64,000 nucleotides of DNA from Icerya purchasi. Taxonomy: Eukaryota > Arthropoda > Insecta > Hemiptera > Monophlebidae. The DNA lies in contig CM077115.1 of NCBI GenBank assembly GCA_039619475.1, forward strand, positions 139,264,172 to 139,328,171, read 5' to 3'. Below the pieces are notes generated by a model, which saw only the letters and a list, made by a program, of their open reading frames with translations, did no database searches and was not told where the DNA came from. Of this stretch, positions 21,030-33,150 are shown one piece after another. The stretch's first letter is position 1. Every line of letters begins with the position of its first letter. The translations under genes and the position numbers were made by a program.

Positions 21030-22440
21030 TTTTTTTTTCTTTTTTTCTTTAATATAATACACTATTACGAGTTGTCCATCAAGGACATTTGGCAATACGT
21101 ACGAATGAAATTAACCATGAACGGAGGAGTACCCAATGGCATCTCTTCGATTAGCACCGACCTTAAACGAGGTCCTGCGGTTTCTAGCGTTTCAGTCTTC
21201 TTACATCATCGGTAACATCCAGCGCAATGCTCTAGTAAGATTGTTCTCGGATGAGAAGTCTGTCTGCGTGTCTTTTAGAGCGTGAACTTTGATGACATCA
21301 GCCACATAATCTATACACAAATCTCGATGTAAGGTTAAATTAGTAACATACCAGGGTGCCCTGGTTATCAACCGAAGGATCTTATTCTGAGAAGTCTGTA
21401 TTACTTTCAAGTTTAACGGTTTAGCGCAACCTCAAAGTTGAACCCCGTACGTCCAGATAGGTTTTCGAATTGTTGTATATATTAGACGTTTGTTATCCGT
21501 TGTTGGTATTCTCCCTAACAGCCAATACATTTTTTTAACCCGGATATCTAGAGCTCTTTCTTTTTAACCTGTATAATATAGAGGGTTCCCACGTCAATTA
21601 GCTAAGTGCAAATCGAAATACCCGATTGTTGCTCGTACAGGAAGATCTGTGTGTTATTGATCGTAACGGGTGGGACTTCAACTTTTCGGCTAGTCGAATC
21701 GATATTCACCGATTTGCTCTCGTTTATCCCGATTTTCCATTTTTTAAACCATGTTTCCGCTTTTGTAAGAGCCTTTTTGTAGATTATTGCTTGCTATCTT
21801 CGGATCTCCTTGTGATGAAAGCAGTGCCGTATCGTCCGCAAATGTGTAACTACCTGCACATTCTCTGTCGCAGGAAAGTCTACTGTGTATAACAAGTACA
21901 GCGCGGAGGAAGGAACGCCTGCTAAAACAGGATGTATTTCTAGGTAAGTATATTCGTAACTCATTTGAAAATTCAAGGTATAACTTTAGCAACAAGTAAA
22001 GATTACTCGGGAACAAAAACACACTAATTTGCATAATAAGCCATCGTACCAAACTATATCAAAAGCTCGTTAAACGTAGAGAAATTCCGCAGTACATACT
22101 TTTTCTGTTTCTAAACTTTTTTCAATTACACTAACCACACCCCGATGCAATTGATCAATCGTAGAATGATGTTTTAAAAAGCCGAACAACTGATGTTGAG
22201 GAATTACATTTATAAGGCGGCAACCTTTTCAATATTAATTTTTCGGTTACCTTCGATAAAACAGGCAATAAGGAAATCGGAGAACTCCCATCGTGCCGGA
22301 AAATGTTGTATGCGTAATACTGCGTTACATATAGAAGTGAGCAATAGCTTTTAATAATTTGTCTCTTATTAAGTCGAAAGCTGGGCTTTTCTGCTTTTTT
22401 AGCGTTTTAAGTGTAGACACCCAACCTCATGAAAACAATA
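21030..22440 (-). pseudogene. Jockey-type ORF2 relic, 5'-truncated
   Basis: In minus-strand order: HFPARWEFSDFLIACF (RT fingers) near 22300, a decayed palm, and FADDTALLSS near 21830 (the YxDD box with the Jockey-typical TALL ending). Then KPIWTYGVQL near 21450, VIQTSQNKILRLITRAPWYV near 21400-21340, and RRLKR..PQDLV near 21170, which is the characteristic Jockey C-terminus. A T-rich run at 21029-21050 is the complement of its poly(A). Several stops and frameshifts break it. Endonuclease and ORF1 are missing. No RNase H follows RT, as expected for Jockey. Confidence 0.85.
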
Positions 22441-23850
22441 ATGCACCAGCGCCTAATGTGTAGAAAAGAGATCCGTCTACGATTTTTCGGTCAACGAAGT
22501 TTGCAAGAGCACCAATGAAAACAAAGGTGCTTCACTGTAAGGTAACGCGAGCAGTAATAAATGTAAATAAGAATAAACAGCTGATTGCTCAGATTTTGGG
22601 AGTGATTTTTTTTTTTTTTTGTCTACTGCTAACCCTTCTTTCGATTTTGTAATCTACAAAATTTATACTGTAGCTAAATTCCCCCTTGCTACTTCCCTTC
22701 GTAATAACCTGGGCTGAAGCAGTTTTTCCGGTCGCCATCGGTGTATCCATTCGAATGGAAATTATTCCGTAAGCTTGTGAAAAGAGATTCTAAAATAAAT
22801 AACGAATAAATGAAATATGAACGAGCCGGCGGGGAAGAGGGAGGTGGAAATAATTAAAATACGGATTCTCTAAACTAACTTTTGTTTTTAATGACCGTTT
22901 TATTTGGCTTAAAAAATCGATCGATTTCACTTTAACAGAACAGAAAATAAATCCGGCGAAAGAACGAGGAGAACAATACGATTGCAGCCCCATTAAAAAG
23001 GCTAAAAATACGCTGACATTTCGCGATTTAACTTGTTGCGTCTTGCCGGCATTTCCCTAGTCCATGTTTTCGAACATTTCGCATTTCTACATAACATTTT
23101 TAAATGAAATTTCTTAAAAGTCTTTAAAGTAATTGTTTCTTTTTGTTTTTGGTTTTTTGTTTTTGTATTTATTTCGTTTCTTCTTCTAATCCCGCTGCGA
23201 GATTATTTTCGCGGCTCTGTCTAAAATAACTGAGTTAGCTCTGAGTTTTACGTGAATAAATTATCAGTAACTAACTCGGTTGTTAAATAAAACCTGGGGC
23301 GACTTAGCTTTCCTCCGAACTGAAATGTTATCAATCATCTGTGTAAATCTATCACGATGTGCTGTGTACATTTTGAAATTAGTGCGATAGTAAAGTCCGC
23401 TTTGCGTAGAGCATAAATAAGTATATAGTTTATCACGAAACAAAGAGCTACGCTTTTGTTTACACATTTTCAATTACCATGCTGAATAAATTTATTTATT
23501 TTTACACCACGCTAAAAATACGATCAACACTTAAACATTAGTCGTCCCCTCTGTTTAAAAATCGTGCACCGAAATAGGGGGCAAAAACCTAGGAATATAG
23601 TACCAACAATAAGTTATAATATTTTCAGCAATAATCAGGTAAGATAAGCAAAAAAAAATAGTACAATCGGGAGGGTTAATATCAGACTGAAAAACGAATA
23701 TACTACTATTAAAATATATTATTGTGTTTCAACTACCAGCTAAAATGTTTTGGTTCGGCATGCCTTCAAACAGTTTTCTGATGCATGAAACTGAAAAAAT
23801 AGGACTTAGAATTTTTTTCAAAAATAACAATGATAGAAATTTACCTAGAC
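22441..23850. other. No supported gene
   Basis: Unique-looking AT-rich sequence, with T-tracts at 22607-22620. No coding or repeat signature was identified. Confidence 0.55.
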
Positions 23851-24067
23851 AGGAAATAATTTAAAATGTCAGGAAAATACCGGAGGATTATTTAGGGGCA
23901 GGTATTTAGGGACAAGATAATGCCCACCGTTAGCAGCTGGAGTGAAGCTAAACGATTTAGAAAAGAGAGCAGACTTTATCAAAAGATGCAAGTGATGTTG
24001 ACGTTTTTGAAGAAAAGGATTATCTGAAATATAAAAAATTAAAATTGATTTAGCTTCAATACGACTG

Positions 24068-24229
24068 CGGCTATAGCCCGAACTAGAATTACGAATTTTT
24101 ATGCAAAATTTAAAAAATGGCGGCTGTTGGAACAAAAATTTTCAAAAATAAGGTTTTTATGGGTGATTTTTCGGTTGTAAAAATTGAAAAAATCGATATT
24201 TTGACGCAATTCTAGTTCCGGCTATACAC
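24068..24229. repeat. Imperfect inverted repeat at the left of the dispersed repeat
   Basis: GGCTATAGCCCGAACTAGAA near 24068 and the complementary TTCTAGTTCCGGCTATA at about 24210-24226 face each other about 140 bp apart with one mismatch. The right arm runs into the repeat at 24222-24656, so the pair may be terminal or subterminal repeats of one non-autonomous element. Confidence 0.5.
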
Positions 24230-24656
24230 CTCTACGCATGTGTCGAATATGTGGTTAAAATTTTGCAAGGATAAGTAGTTTCAGAAAAAAATACAATTCC
24301 ACACGAAGAAAAAGGGTTTCGATAAAAACGCGTTCAAAGTTTTTGTTGTTGAAAAATCATAAAAAAATCACGATTACAGCTAATCAACCATGACTGCACC
24401 ATATAAAATGCCTTCAGCCTTTTCGAATAATTCATTCTCCTCCATTTCAGCATCCCTCCGGCTTGCTCCAGCCTCTTGTAACTGAAAAAAGCTACGTCGG
24501 TTTGATGAGCGTATGCGGTCGTTGTTGTAGCAAGGCTCTGGATCTAATTTGTACATCCATAACTTTCATTATTTCGTAAAATAGAAGTACAAATCCATCA
24601 TTAAACATGCAAAATCATTTGCGATCATCGAACATGAGTCAATGTATTTTTCACCG
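24222..24656. repeat. Dispersed repeat, copy 2
   Basis: Matches 1-447 with scattered substitutions (for example CTACACATG versus CTACGCATG) and a roughly 12-bp indel toward the end. Same orientation as copy 1, about 24.2 kb apart. Confidence 0.85.
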
Positions 24657-25261
24657 TAAGTACACGTGACACACACTTAAAAACCAAGCGCACTCCGTAC
24701 TCACTTAACATCATTACAATGTTTATACTTTAGAGAAGATTACAAAGTAGAAAAACCTAAAAAAAAAAAAAGTTCAGCGTGCAATAATTGGTAGTTTCTT
24801 CACACTTCACATCAAATGCAGCATTTTCAGTTTTACTCTGGTAAAATCGGTATTTGTTTCGTCATTGGATCTGTTGAAATTTTCGCTTTTTATGCTTGCC
24901 GGTTGGACGTTTCCAATGATGTTTGCTTTTTGTCCATTGTTAGTTTCTGAAAGAATTACACGACACGCACGAGCAGAGAAATGGTTTCGCTACGAAAATC
25001 CGAGCAAGTCTAACAGTCAAGCGAAATATCGAATTCTATACATCTGCTCTTTTGTTAAATAGAAACAACTGCTTTTATACACAATGCTGAGAGTCGTTAA
25101 GACGCTTGCTCGCTCAGATACCTATTCACTCAGATAAGAGTGTATCGCCGAGCGCGCTCAAATAAATTCAAGAAAAAAATTTTACGAAATTTTTACACGG
25201 CATTTTAAAAATATTTTTTCTTTTGGAATCCACAAAAACAAAAAAATCGATTTTTGAAGTT
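24657..25261. other. No supported gene
   Basis: AT-rich; an open frame at 24865-25062 has no recognisable features. Confidence 0.5.
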
Positions 25262-26239
25262 GTGTAATGATCCCGCTAAATCATTGGGTATCGCTTCCAA
25301 ATTAAACGGCTTCCCATCACCTCGTCTAAACTTATTTCTTCTTATTTGTATATCAAAAACCACTGGCGTTCTTTTCCTCATACAATCCCAATCCTGTCGC
25401 TTATTGCTGCCCGTCTTTTTAAATTTTTTCCCGTTGTTCTTTCCTATAATACTCATTCTTACTTTTCTCATGACTTCAATAGCGTCCTTCAAGCCCTATC
25501 CTATCCTCCTTCACATTCCCATCATTAGTATTATTATCTCAATTCGTTCTCTTACCTCCACTCTGCAGTCATCCCGCTCTATTCTTATTGATTTTTTATA
25601 GGTTCCCAATCATTCCGGGATTGATGGCGATGACGCAGCTGATTCTTTGGACCGTTCTGCTGGTCGCTTTGATTCATTTCTCAACTATTTCCCTTCTTCA
25701 GATATTCTTTCCTTATCCACCTCCAATCACGCCAGACTTTGACCGGATATCTTATCCCTCCCTATTTTCTAATCGTCATTCGCATTACCGTTTTATTCAG
25801 CCGATTCCTCGTTCCCTGTCTTGGTTCCATTCTATTCATTTCGGTCGTCGCTCTTCTATTATAGTCTCCCTAATTCGTTTTCGGATCAATCATTCTCTAC
25901 TTCTCTATTCCCGCTTTCGATTTGCTCCGTCGCCATCTCCTTATTGCTCTCTTCACGATTATGATCCTCCACCTACATGTGATGCTGATCACATTTTCTT
26001 CGGGTGTCCTGATCTTCGTAATCCTTTTATGCGGCCAGCTCCTGACATTAGGTCTCCTTACTCCCTATAACGCTTCCTTTATTCTCTCCTTTCCTCTTCA
26101 TCCTCTATGGTATCTGCACTGCTGTCCTTTTTTTGCGTCCATTTCGGACCGCCTAACTATTTAGATCGTTAGCTTAGCTTTCCCTGTTGTTAAGTCAATG
26201 TCGCTTGCGCGTCCACAAAAAAAAAAGAAAAAGAAAAAC
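25262..26239 (+). pseudogene. I-type ORF2 3' half, internally deleted, with poly(A)
   Basis: It aligns with the intact ORF2 from about 15850 (LPxxSSKLISSYLYI...HWRF) to the stop near 26162 (SISDRLTI versus SISDRLRI). A jump of about 320 bp, after the DFNS equivalent near 25480, removes the first half of RNase H. The frame resumes at the VLQAI equivalent. Frameshifts separate the pieces at 25346-25528, 25588-26070 and 25922-26164. It ends GCGTCC plus an A-rich tail at 26215-26239. Not functional. Confidence 0.85.
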
Positions 26240-26600
26240 CTAAATCGTTAATATTGAAAACAGGAGTTAGGAAATGGAAAAGAGAATTTTGCGGAAATGG
26301 AATAGAATACAGTTCATCGAAAGAAGGAACTTTAGCTGGAGCGATAGAATCAGTGAAAGGTATTAGACTGTTACCGTTGAAATTGATAGAACGTTCAGAG
26401 GATGAGAATTTAAAAACCCTAGCCAATTTCCGGACGGAAAAGAAATGTCCACTTTGAATCGAAGTAAGCGATAGGAATTTTAATATGATTTTTCGGAAAT
26501 TTTGCACACAAGAAGAGAAAATTAACGGTGAAAAGTGGTATTTTGTAAAAAAATAGAATTTTGACAAACTTGAATATTTACGAGAAAAGTTCAATAAATG
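26240..26600 (-). pseudogene. Inverted fragment of I-type ORF2 (endonuclease-RT linker)
   Basis: Minus-strand codons read KLARVFKFSSSERSI followed by FTDSIAPAKVPSFDELYS. They match intact KLARAFRFPSSERPL and LDFISPAYVPSLEEISS (about residues 380-420). It begins directly after the poly(A) of the plus-strand fragment at 25262-26239. It is therefore either an older minus-strand copy into which that one inserted, or two head-to-tail insertions. No RT continuation was found left of 25262. Confidence 0.7.
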
Positions 26601-27782
26601 CATACTATTAAAAAGGAAAACTAACATACCGCACTTTAACTAGTAGTTGGCACAGAAATATAAAATATTCAATACATAAATTCTTCGGAGATTGAAAACA
26701 GTTTACTTACCGGGATAACTTAATTTTTAATTTATTTTTTAAATATTTTCTGGGTTACACTTGAAACACATAAGAATATAAATTTCAAAAAATTTAAATA
26801 AACAAATGAATAAACCTGTTCAAATTAACAGTACTCAGGGATAAGAAAAAGAAGAGTTAAAATTAAAATTGATTCGTCTTACCGAGTAATTCGCCTCCGG
26901 TTACAAAACATACAAAATAAAGAATCTCTTCACTTTAAAATATAAATCCGATATGTCAATGGGGAGGCTAATCAGGCGGCTTGTTCCTCAATGCAGTGCT
27001 CAATGTTTGCAGACACAGCACGCCCACCATCGTTACTACGTGTCATCATGAACGAGCGCGCACTGGAATCCCATAATAAATGGAATCCGACTACCGAGCT
27101 TTCACGACAAGTAAACTTTTCAACAGAGCTTTAGTGACCGGTAGAGGAAATTACTCGAGCGGAATTACAAATTTTCGTTCGTTTTCGAATGATTCACACA
27201 ATCTTATCACACTAGTACGTGCTCAGAAATACGACCCCATCTACGAACTACTCCCTTTCTGTCCGGCAAAACGTCAAACCAACAAGCCGTGTTGCATAAT
27301 TGCAAAACAGTTCGTGGAATTTCAGAGTTCACTGAATCTGGGAAGATCGCACAGATCTACCTAAATAATCCGTAGTCAGTGGCTCTCTGCACTTCGTAAT
27401 AGTTAATAAGCTAGTGTGTGTGGTATATATATATATATACATACTCATTTTTTAATAGGATTCGATAATCGATGCTTAAATTATTTTTAATTGGATTTTT
27501 TTTCATATTGAACTGTATTAGAGCGCATTACATAAATAAAATAGCGGTCTTTTGGAACGGAAACGGGCCTCGGATATCTTTTTTAGAAACGAAACGCGTT
27601 CCGAAAAGCATCAATTTAGATATCTATTATTGGTCAGAATATTTCGAATTTATTTGATTTATTTTGTTGTCATCAATTACGGGTTTATTTTTTAAATAAA
27701 AAAAAAAAAAATCTAAATTTAGAGATGCCCTCTTGAAAAATTTATATATTTTTTATTTTGTTGTCCTAATAAGGACAAAAAC
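26601..27782. other. No supported gene
   Basis: AT-rich, with a slightly GC-richer stretch at 26950-27400 and (TA)n near 27425-27440. The open frame at 27080-27364 (94 codons) matches no family I know. Confidence 0.5.
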
Positions 27783-27791
27783 AAAATTAAC
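27783..27791. repeat. Target-site duplication of the second I-type element, left
   Basis: AAAATTAAC, repeated at 33142-33150, directly outside the poly(T) (complement of poly(A)) at 27792-27812. Confidence 0.75.
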
Positions 27792-27883
27792 TTTTTTTTT
27801 TTTTTTTTTTTTAATTTCTCAAACCTTGGTTAGACCCCGGGCCGTGTATAATATCTAGACTATTACGGCCCGAGAGTCTCCGG

Positions 27884-30800
27884 TTACAGGAATGTCCCTA
27901 ATCCACTGTCCCTGACGAACTGTAAGACTGCACTTTGGTTCGCTTCTGAGTTTGAGAGAACATGGCTGAGGTTATCAAATCCGTGTCTCGTTCTGGAGGA
28001 TTGGAATGTAGGGCAATTCACGAGAATGTGCTCAACCGCCGGTGGCTCTTGTGCACGATAGAAAGGACACGTGGTTGGAGGGTGAGCGCCTTCCAACAGA
28101 TAGTCGTTAGATAGTCGCGTGTGGCCCAGGCGTAAACGGTTGAGCGCGCGATAATAAACTCGTAAGGTCCCCTGGGGAGGCCACCATGGCTCTACGGATT
28201 TCTTTATATTCTGGCGGTGTGGCGGGGTGGAGATGTGTTCTTGTGTTTCCACTGTTCCATTATTTAACTTTTTACTGCTTCTGATATTTGAGGGGGCCCA
28301 AGTATGCTTTGCGAACTGGGAGCTGTAATGGTTGAGTAAGCTGCTGTGTTCACCCTTTCATTTCCTGGGATTCCCGCGTGACTTGATCATTTCCAGACAT
28401 AAGCGTATTGCATATAATTCGGCATCTAGGATTGAGCAGTAATCGTTCAGACAAATGGTTGTTATTGCTCTCTTTACTTTGAAGGCACACGCAGTTTGTG
28501 ACATCCCCTCGACGGGTGCTGCTTTTGCTCCATCTGTATAACATTGGATAGCGTTGCCATGCTGTCTTATTGTTTCACACGCGTCTCGGGTAAGTTGCTC
28601 TGGCATGCCGTAGGACTTATACTTTTGCAGAACCGATAGGTTAACTGCTACAGGTTCAAGTTGCCACAGATGTAGCGAGCTGGTGGCTGCTGCCTGGCAT
28701 TCTGCGGAGTAGTTGACATTGACATTCTGAAGTAGCTTGGTGAGAATTGGTAGCGGGTCGTTAGTGAACACTGCGAGTAAGGGGGTTTCGGGATGGATAT
28801 AAGGCAGCTTTAGGAATGGAATATTGCACCGTAGGGTATGCAGGGAGCGATAGAATTTCAGTGAGGGAGTGCCCGTTAGTGCACAGATACTCCTACACGG
28901 TGTTGTATGATGGGCTTCGGCGATGATTCGTAGTGCAGGGTGGTGAATTGCGTCCAGCTTTTTTCAGGTTACTTAGAGATGCTGAGGAGTACACCTGGCA
29001 CCCATAATTTATTTTATTTAGGATCAAGACTTTGTAAACATTAGAGATTAATTTGGGATGAATATTGAGTTGGGGATTGGAGAGGTATCGGATTATTGAC
29101 AGTAACTTTATACATTCAGATTTTAGCTTATTAATGTGTAGGCGCCAAGTTAATCTGCTATCGAACTCCAGGTCTAGGAACCTGGCTGAACTACAGTTCG
29201 GAATTATGGTGTTGTTTTTATTTGGAAAGGAATCCCGTTGGTCATAGGCCGTCCCCTATAGAAATCGACCCATACCGTCTTTGCGGAGGAAAAGTTTAGA
29301 CCATTGACTTCTGACCATTTCTGGAGTTTGGAGATAGTTTTCTGAAGGATTGTGTGAGATATTTGTGGATCACGAGACGCTAGGGAAATGCTAAGGTCGT
29401 CAATGAAGAGCCGAGCCGTTACTGGTGGCTGAACACAATCAGCAATGTCATTAATGTACATTATGAACAAGGTTACGCTAAGCGCGGAGCCTCGAGGTAT
29501 GCCGTTCCCGATGCTCATTGCATCAGAGACTTGAGAGTCGATTCTGACCCGTATAGTCGGGTCTGACAAGTAGTTTTGAATGAATCTTATCATTCTACCT
29601 GTCACCTGCCATCTTCGTAGGTTGTTTATAAGGCCTTGCCACCAGAGGCGGTCATAGGCTTTTTCAATATCGAAGAATATGGTTATCAGGTGCTGTCGAC
29701 TTTTGAACGCAGATAAAATCTGCCTTTGAAGGCTCACCAGATGATTCGACGTTGATTTAGCCTTACGGCCTCCGGCTTGTATTGTGGAGAGGATATTTTT
29801 GGATTCACAAAAGGATTTTATCCAGGATTTTGGATATGGTACTCATCAGTGAGATAGGACGGTAGCTACTGGGTAGTGAAGGATCCTTATTCTGTGTTAA
29901 AATCGGAATAACGATTGCCTCTTTCCATAAGATCGGAATGTTACCTTGTTCCTAGATTTGGTTATAGGATGTTTAGCAGATATAGTCTTGCCGCCGTGGG
30001 AAGGAACTTTAGCATGAAAGGATGGATGGAATCTGCGCCAGGTGCATTTGCCTTCAGCTTATTGTCTAAGACAAAATTTAACTCAGACAAGGAGAACAAT
30101 CGATCATACCGATCCATGCTGTTGGGTGATAGGAGAGGAATGACATCTTTCTTATTTGCATGGGACAAAAAGGATGATGAGTAGGAATTCGTTGAGGAAG
30201 CATCGGAGAAATGCTTAGCTAGTATGGACGCAATTGATGCCGTATCTGATATGATGTTGTTATTGAACTTGATATAGATTGGGGTTGATGGCCGCTCTCT
30301 TCCGTTCAGAGATTTTATTTTCCGCCAGGTAGATGCGCTGATCGACGCGCTATTAATTGACGACATGAAGGAAAGCCAAGCTTCATGTTTTTTCGCCCTG
30401 ATAATATGACGGGCTAAAGATCTACGCTTCTTGAATTCTATTAGATCCTGATCAGCTTTTGTCAGGGGACTCTGATTGGGGGCATAGCCGCGGATGACTT
30501 CGGGATTGTTGCTACTGCTGCTCTGAATAGCGCCTGTGTAAATGTCTTTAAGTTCTCTTCAATGGATGGACCGGGCTCAGAATTTATGAATAGGCTCTCC
30601 TTGTAGCCTTTCCAGTTCGCTTTGTGAAACATGTACTTTTGCACGGTCGATTGATTTCTAGGAGCCGACCGACATCTACCTATGTCAGGTGAGATTATAA
30701 TGGGAATGTGGTCACGGGAGTGGAGGTCATCCAAGACGCGAGACGAAATTATTGGGTAAAGTACGGTGGTGCAGAGAGCTAGGTCAATTGTTGAAAATGT

Positions 30801-31382
30801 CTTCGCCGTGGAATCGAAATGAGTAGGACCTTTTGACGAAAGGAGAGCATAGTCGTTACTGACAAGAATATCCGTTATGGCCGAGCCATGGCGATTTCTT
30901 GGAGCTGATCCCCAAATCGGGGAGTGGGCATTAAAATCTCCTAGGATTATTGAAGGGGAGGTCAGTTGCTTTGTGGTGGCGCATAGCTGTGGGTAGCTGA
31001 CGTTGCTGCAAGGAGGTAAATAAAAATTGCATATGGATATTGCACTACCAGAAAATCCGGGTATTAAGACAGATACTGCTAGTGCTTGAAGATGCGTCGA
31101 TATCTTTATCATACGAGCTGGGATTGAGACGTGCACGAACGTTGCCACGCCCCCGCAAGCTCGGTCACCCAAAGTGTAGTCTCTCTGGAAGGTGATATAG
31201 TTGGGGAAAATAGGATCTAGGGGGGAAGTGAGATGTGTTTCTTGCAAACAGATGACCGCAGGGTTGTGGGTTGCGATTAGATATTCTAGTTCCGTTTTAT
31301 TGTTGTGGAGGCCTCTGCAGTTCCACTGGAGTATGGTGCCGTTACTTCGCATTCCTGAAGACATCATTTGAATTCTTATCAC
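27884..31382 (-). pseudogene. ORF2 relic: endonuclease, RT, RNase H, C-terminal finger
   Basis: Endonuclease (31382-30462): ILQWNCRGL, CLQETHL, GDFNAHSPIWG and SRDHIPI. Linker and RT start (30366-29962) end in APGADSIHP. RT core (29737-29204): FFDIEKAYD, IPRGSALSVTLF (usual PQG is PRG) and FIDD in place of FADD. RNase H (28771-28358): CYTDGAK and LDAELYAI. A deletion near 28360 then joins directly to GIPGNERVNTAA, losing the third Asp and the His loop. C-terminus (28252-27884): RLRLGHTRLSNDYLL and CPFYRAQ..VEHILVNC. At least five frame breaks. RT followed by RNase H and GHTRL supports the I clade. Confidence 0.88.
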
Positions 31383-31493
31383 TCCGTGATCGTGCCTTGT
31401 ATGAGAATTGCTGAACCTCCCATTAGTTAGTCTGAGAACTGCGATCGTCGTCTGTTGTGTTCTCCGATTCAGAGGGTGTAAGTTTCAAATTCT

Positions 31494-33076
31494 TTATAAT
31501 ACGCGAGCATCTATTTTTGACGCTCTACTCCCAAGGAATGGCTTTACCTGGGATAACATGTGTAATAGTCCGTCTGTATCCAGTGTGAATTGTTGGGCGT
31601 ACATAAGATAACTGGACGATGCGCTGATACGCTTTATGAACTTTTGGAAATCGTTGTAATTGAGGATGAAGGGCACTTGGTTTTCTTCGGAAAGGTGTTT
31701 TGCTCCTGCTACGATTTCCTCAATATCTGCCCTCTTCTTTTGTGCCGTTGGTCCTTCAGCTGTTTCTATCTGCGCATCAGCGGGTAGGTGTTCCATTGGT
31801 ACTTCTGCGTTGGCTGTGTCAGCAGTCTGGACTGGACGTCCCTCAGGGTTGTAATTGTGGTTGTCCAGAATGATCCGTTTTGGAATAGAATGTATAGGAT
31901 ATGTAGGCTCTTCTGCTCCTACTTGACATTCAGGAGTTTTGGGATGTGGCCGTTTGAAGAGTGGGTTTGCTCTCTCGCTGTCCTCCTGTTGGTAGTTGGT
32001 TTGGTTCGCTGGGGTAGTGATTTGGCGATCCGGCCGCTGTCCCGGTGCTTGGTGGGGACTAGTCACACCTATCTGGCTTGTTATGGGGTCACTTGTTTGT
32101 GATAGCCACCTCCGGAAGGGGGCTTTCTGTTTGAACTACACTAGGGGGATCTGTGTCCTTATTGCATGCAGGGCACATATAGTTCTCCAAGAGGACGAAA
32201 ATTCGGTGATATCTGCCGTTACAACTTATCAGAAAGGACTCCGGTATGTTTGTACAGCTGGTGTGTTCGATGTAAAGCTGTCATCGCCAGCTTAAGACGT
32301 GACCAAATTCAGCATCCATCGGATTTACCCGGAGGATTACTATCTGCGACAGGGGTTTTATTGCCGGGTTATTGCTCAAGTACTGCAAAAGTTTGTCATT
32401 CAGAATGGTGGGGGATACATTTAGCAACACCAACCTATTTGTTGGGTTCCGTAATCTGCGCGCGGCAACTGGTTTCCCTCCGAGATAAATCGTTCCCTCT
32501 TTGGCAAACAGCAAGTTAGTTACTTCGGTGGAACTTAAAAACATCATTACCCTGTCTTGGCTGATTCTTGATCCGGCTAGAATGTTTGATGCGCTACCTA
32601 TCTGCTCCTTCAGCGCTACTAAATACTCTCTTATGGTGTGTGGAGCGATGTATGGGAATATAATTTCCTGCTCGTCAGTTATTGGTTGAACATTCGTTAT
32701 TGGCACTATTCTTTTAGCAGCGGGAAATGGTGTTCTATTTGTCGATTTTAACTTTTCCGGGAAGGATGATAAGAGCGGCTCTGTTTTGCCGGGCTGAGAA
32801 ATATCACACGATATGCCGGGTAACGCTGGGAATTGGTTGTTATCAATTATCGGAGCTTTGCTTTCGGAAAGATCGAGAGGTAACGGGGTTATCAGTAGAA
32901 GATGCAGCTGTACCTGCATTCGCGTCTGACTGCAGCAATGTGTTAGTGGTGGCGGCCGGTTGTGCGTGTTGAGTTAAATTAACAACGTTCATCTTAGCTG
33001 CATTGCTGCTGCTATCGATGTTACGGGTAGTTTTGTCGCATTTTCTATTTTCACCCGAACTATCAAACGTACACAC
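31494..33076 (-). pseudogene. ORF1 relic with gag-like core and PHD-like zinc motif
   Basis: Three frames in order. 33076-32843 is a Ser/Thr/Asn-rich start. 32919-32281 contains the conserved core (ISQDRVMMFLSS, RLVLLNVSPTI and LSQIVILRVNP, like the RRM region of I/Jockey ORF1). 32066-31494 is an acidic/proline-rich C-terminus. Between them, at about 32275-32150, another frame reads SCTNIPESFLISCNGRYHRI then NYMCPACNKD. These Cys/His positions resemble a PHD finger more than CCHC knuckles. The frameshifts show it is dead. Confidence 0.75.
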
Positions 33077-33141
33077 CTTATTTTTAGTTAAAAATGCCGA
33101 CTAGTTTTAAATGACCCGGTCCATTTTAGTCAAGTAAAATA

Positions 33142-33150
33142 AAAATTAAC
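33142..33150. repeat. Target-site duplication of the second I-type element, right
   Basis: AAAATTAAC matching 27783-27791; defines the 5' end of the minus-strand element at about 33141. Confidence 0.75.

Larger units (their letters stand above)
27792..33141 (-). mobile_element. Near full-length, decayed I-type non-LTR retrotransposon
   Basis: About 5.35 kb on the minus strand: a short 5' UTR (33141-33077), ORF1 relic (33076-31494), ORF2 relic (31382-27884), a 3' UTR and a 21-nt poly(A). Flanking AAAATTAAC repeats mark both ends. It is a different family from the element at 10680: the ORF2 sequences are similar only at motif level. Multiple frameshifts and a deletion inside RNase H make it non-autonomous, but the ends and duplications are still clear. 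Confidence 0.88.

Noticed and set aside
31408..32972. Cysteine-rich plus-strand open frames
   Set aside because: Antisense shadows of the minus-strand ORF1 relic of the second I-type element.
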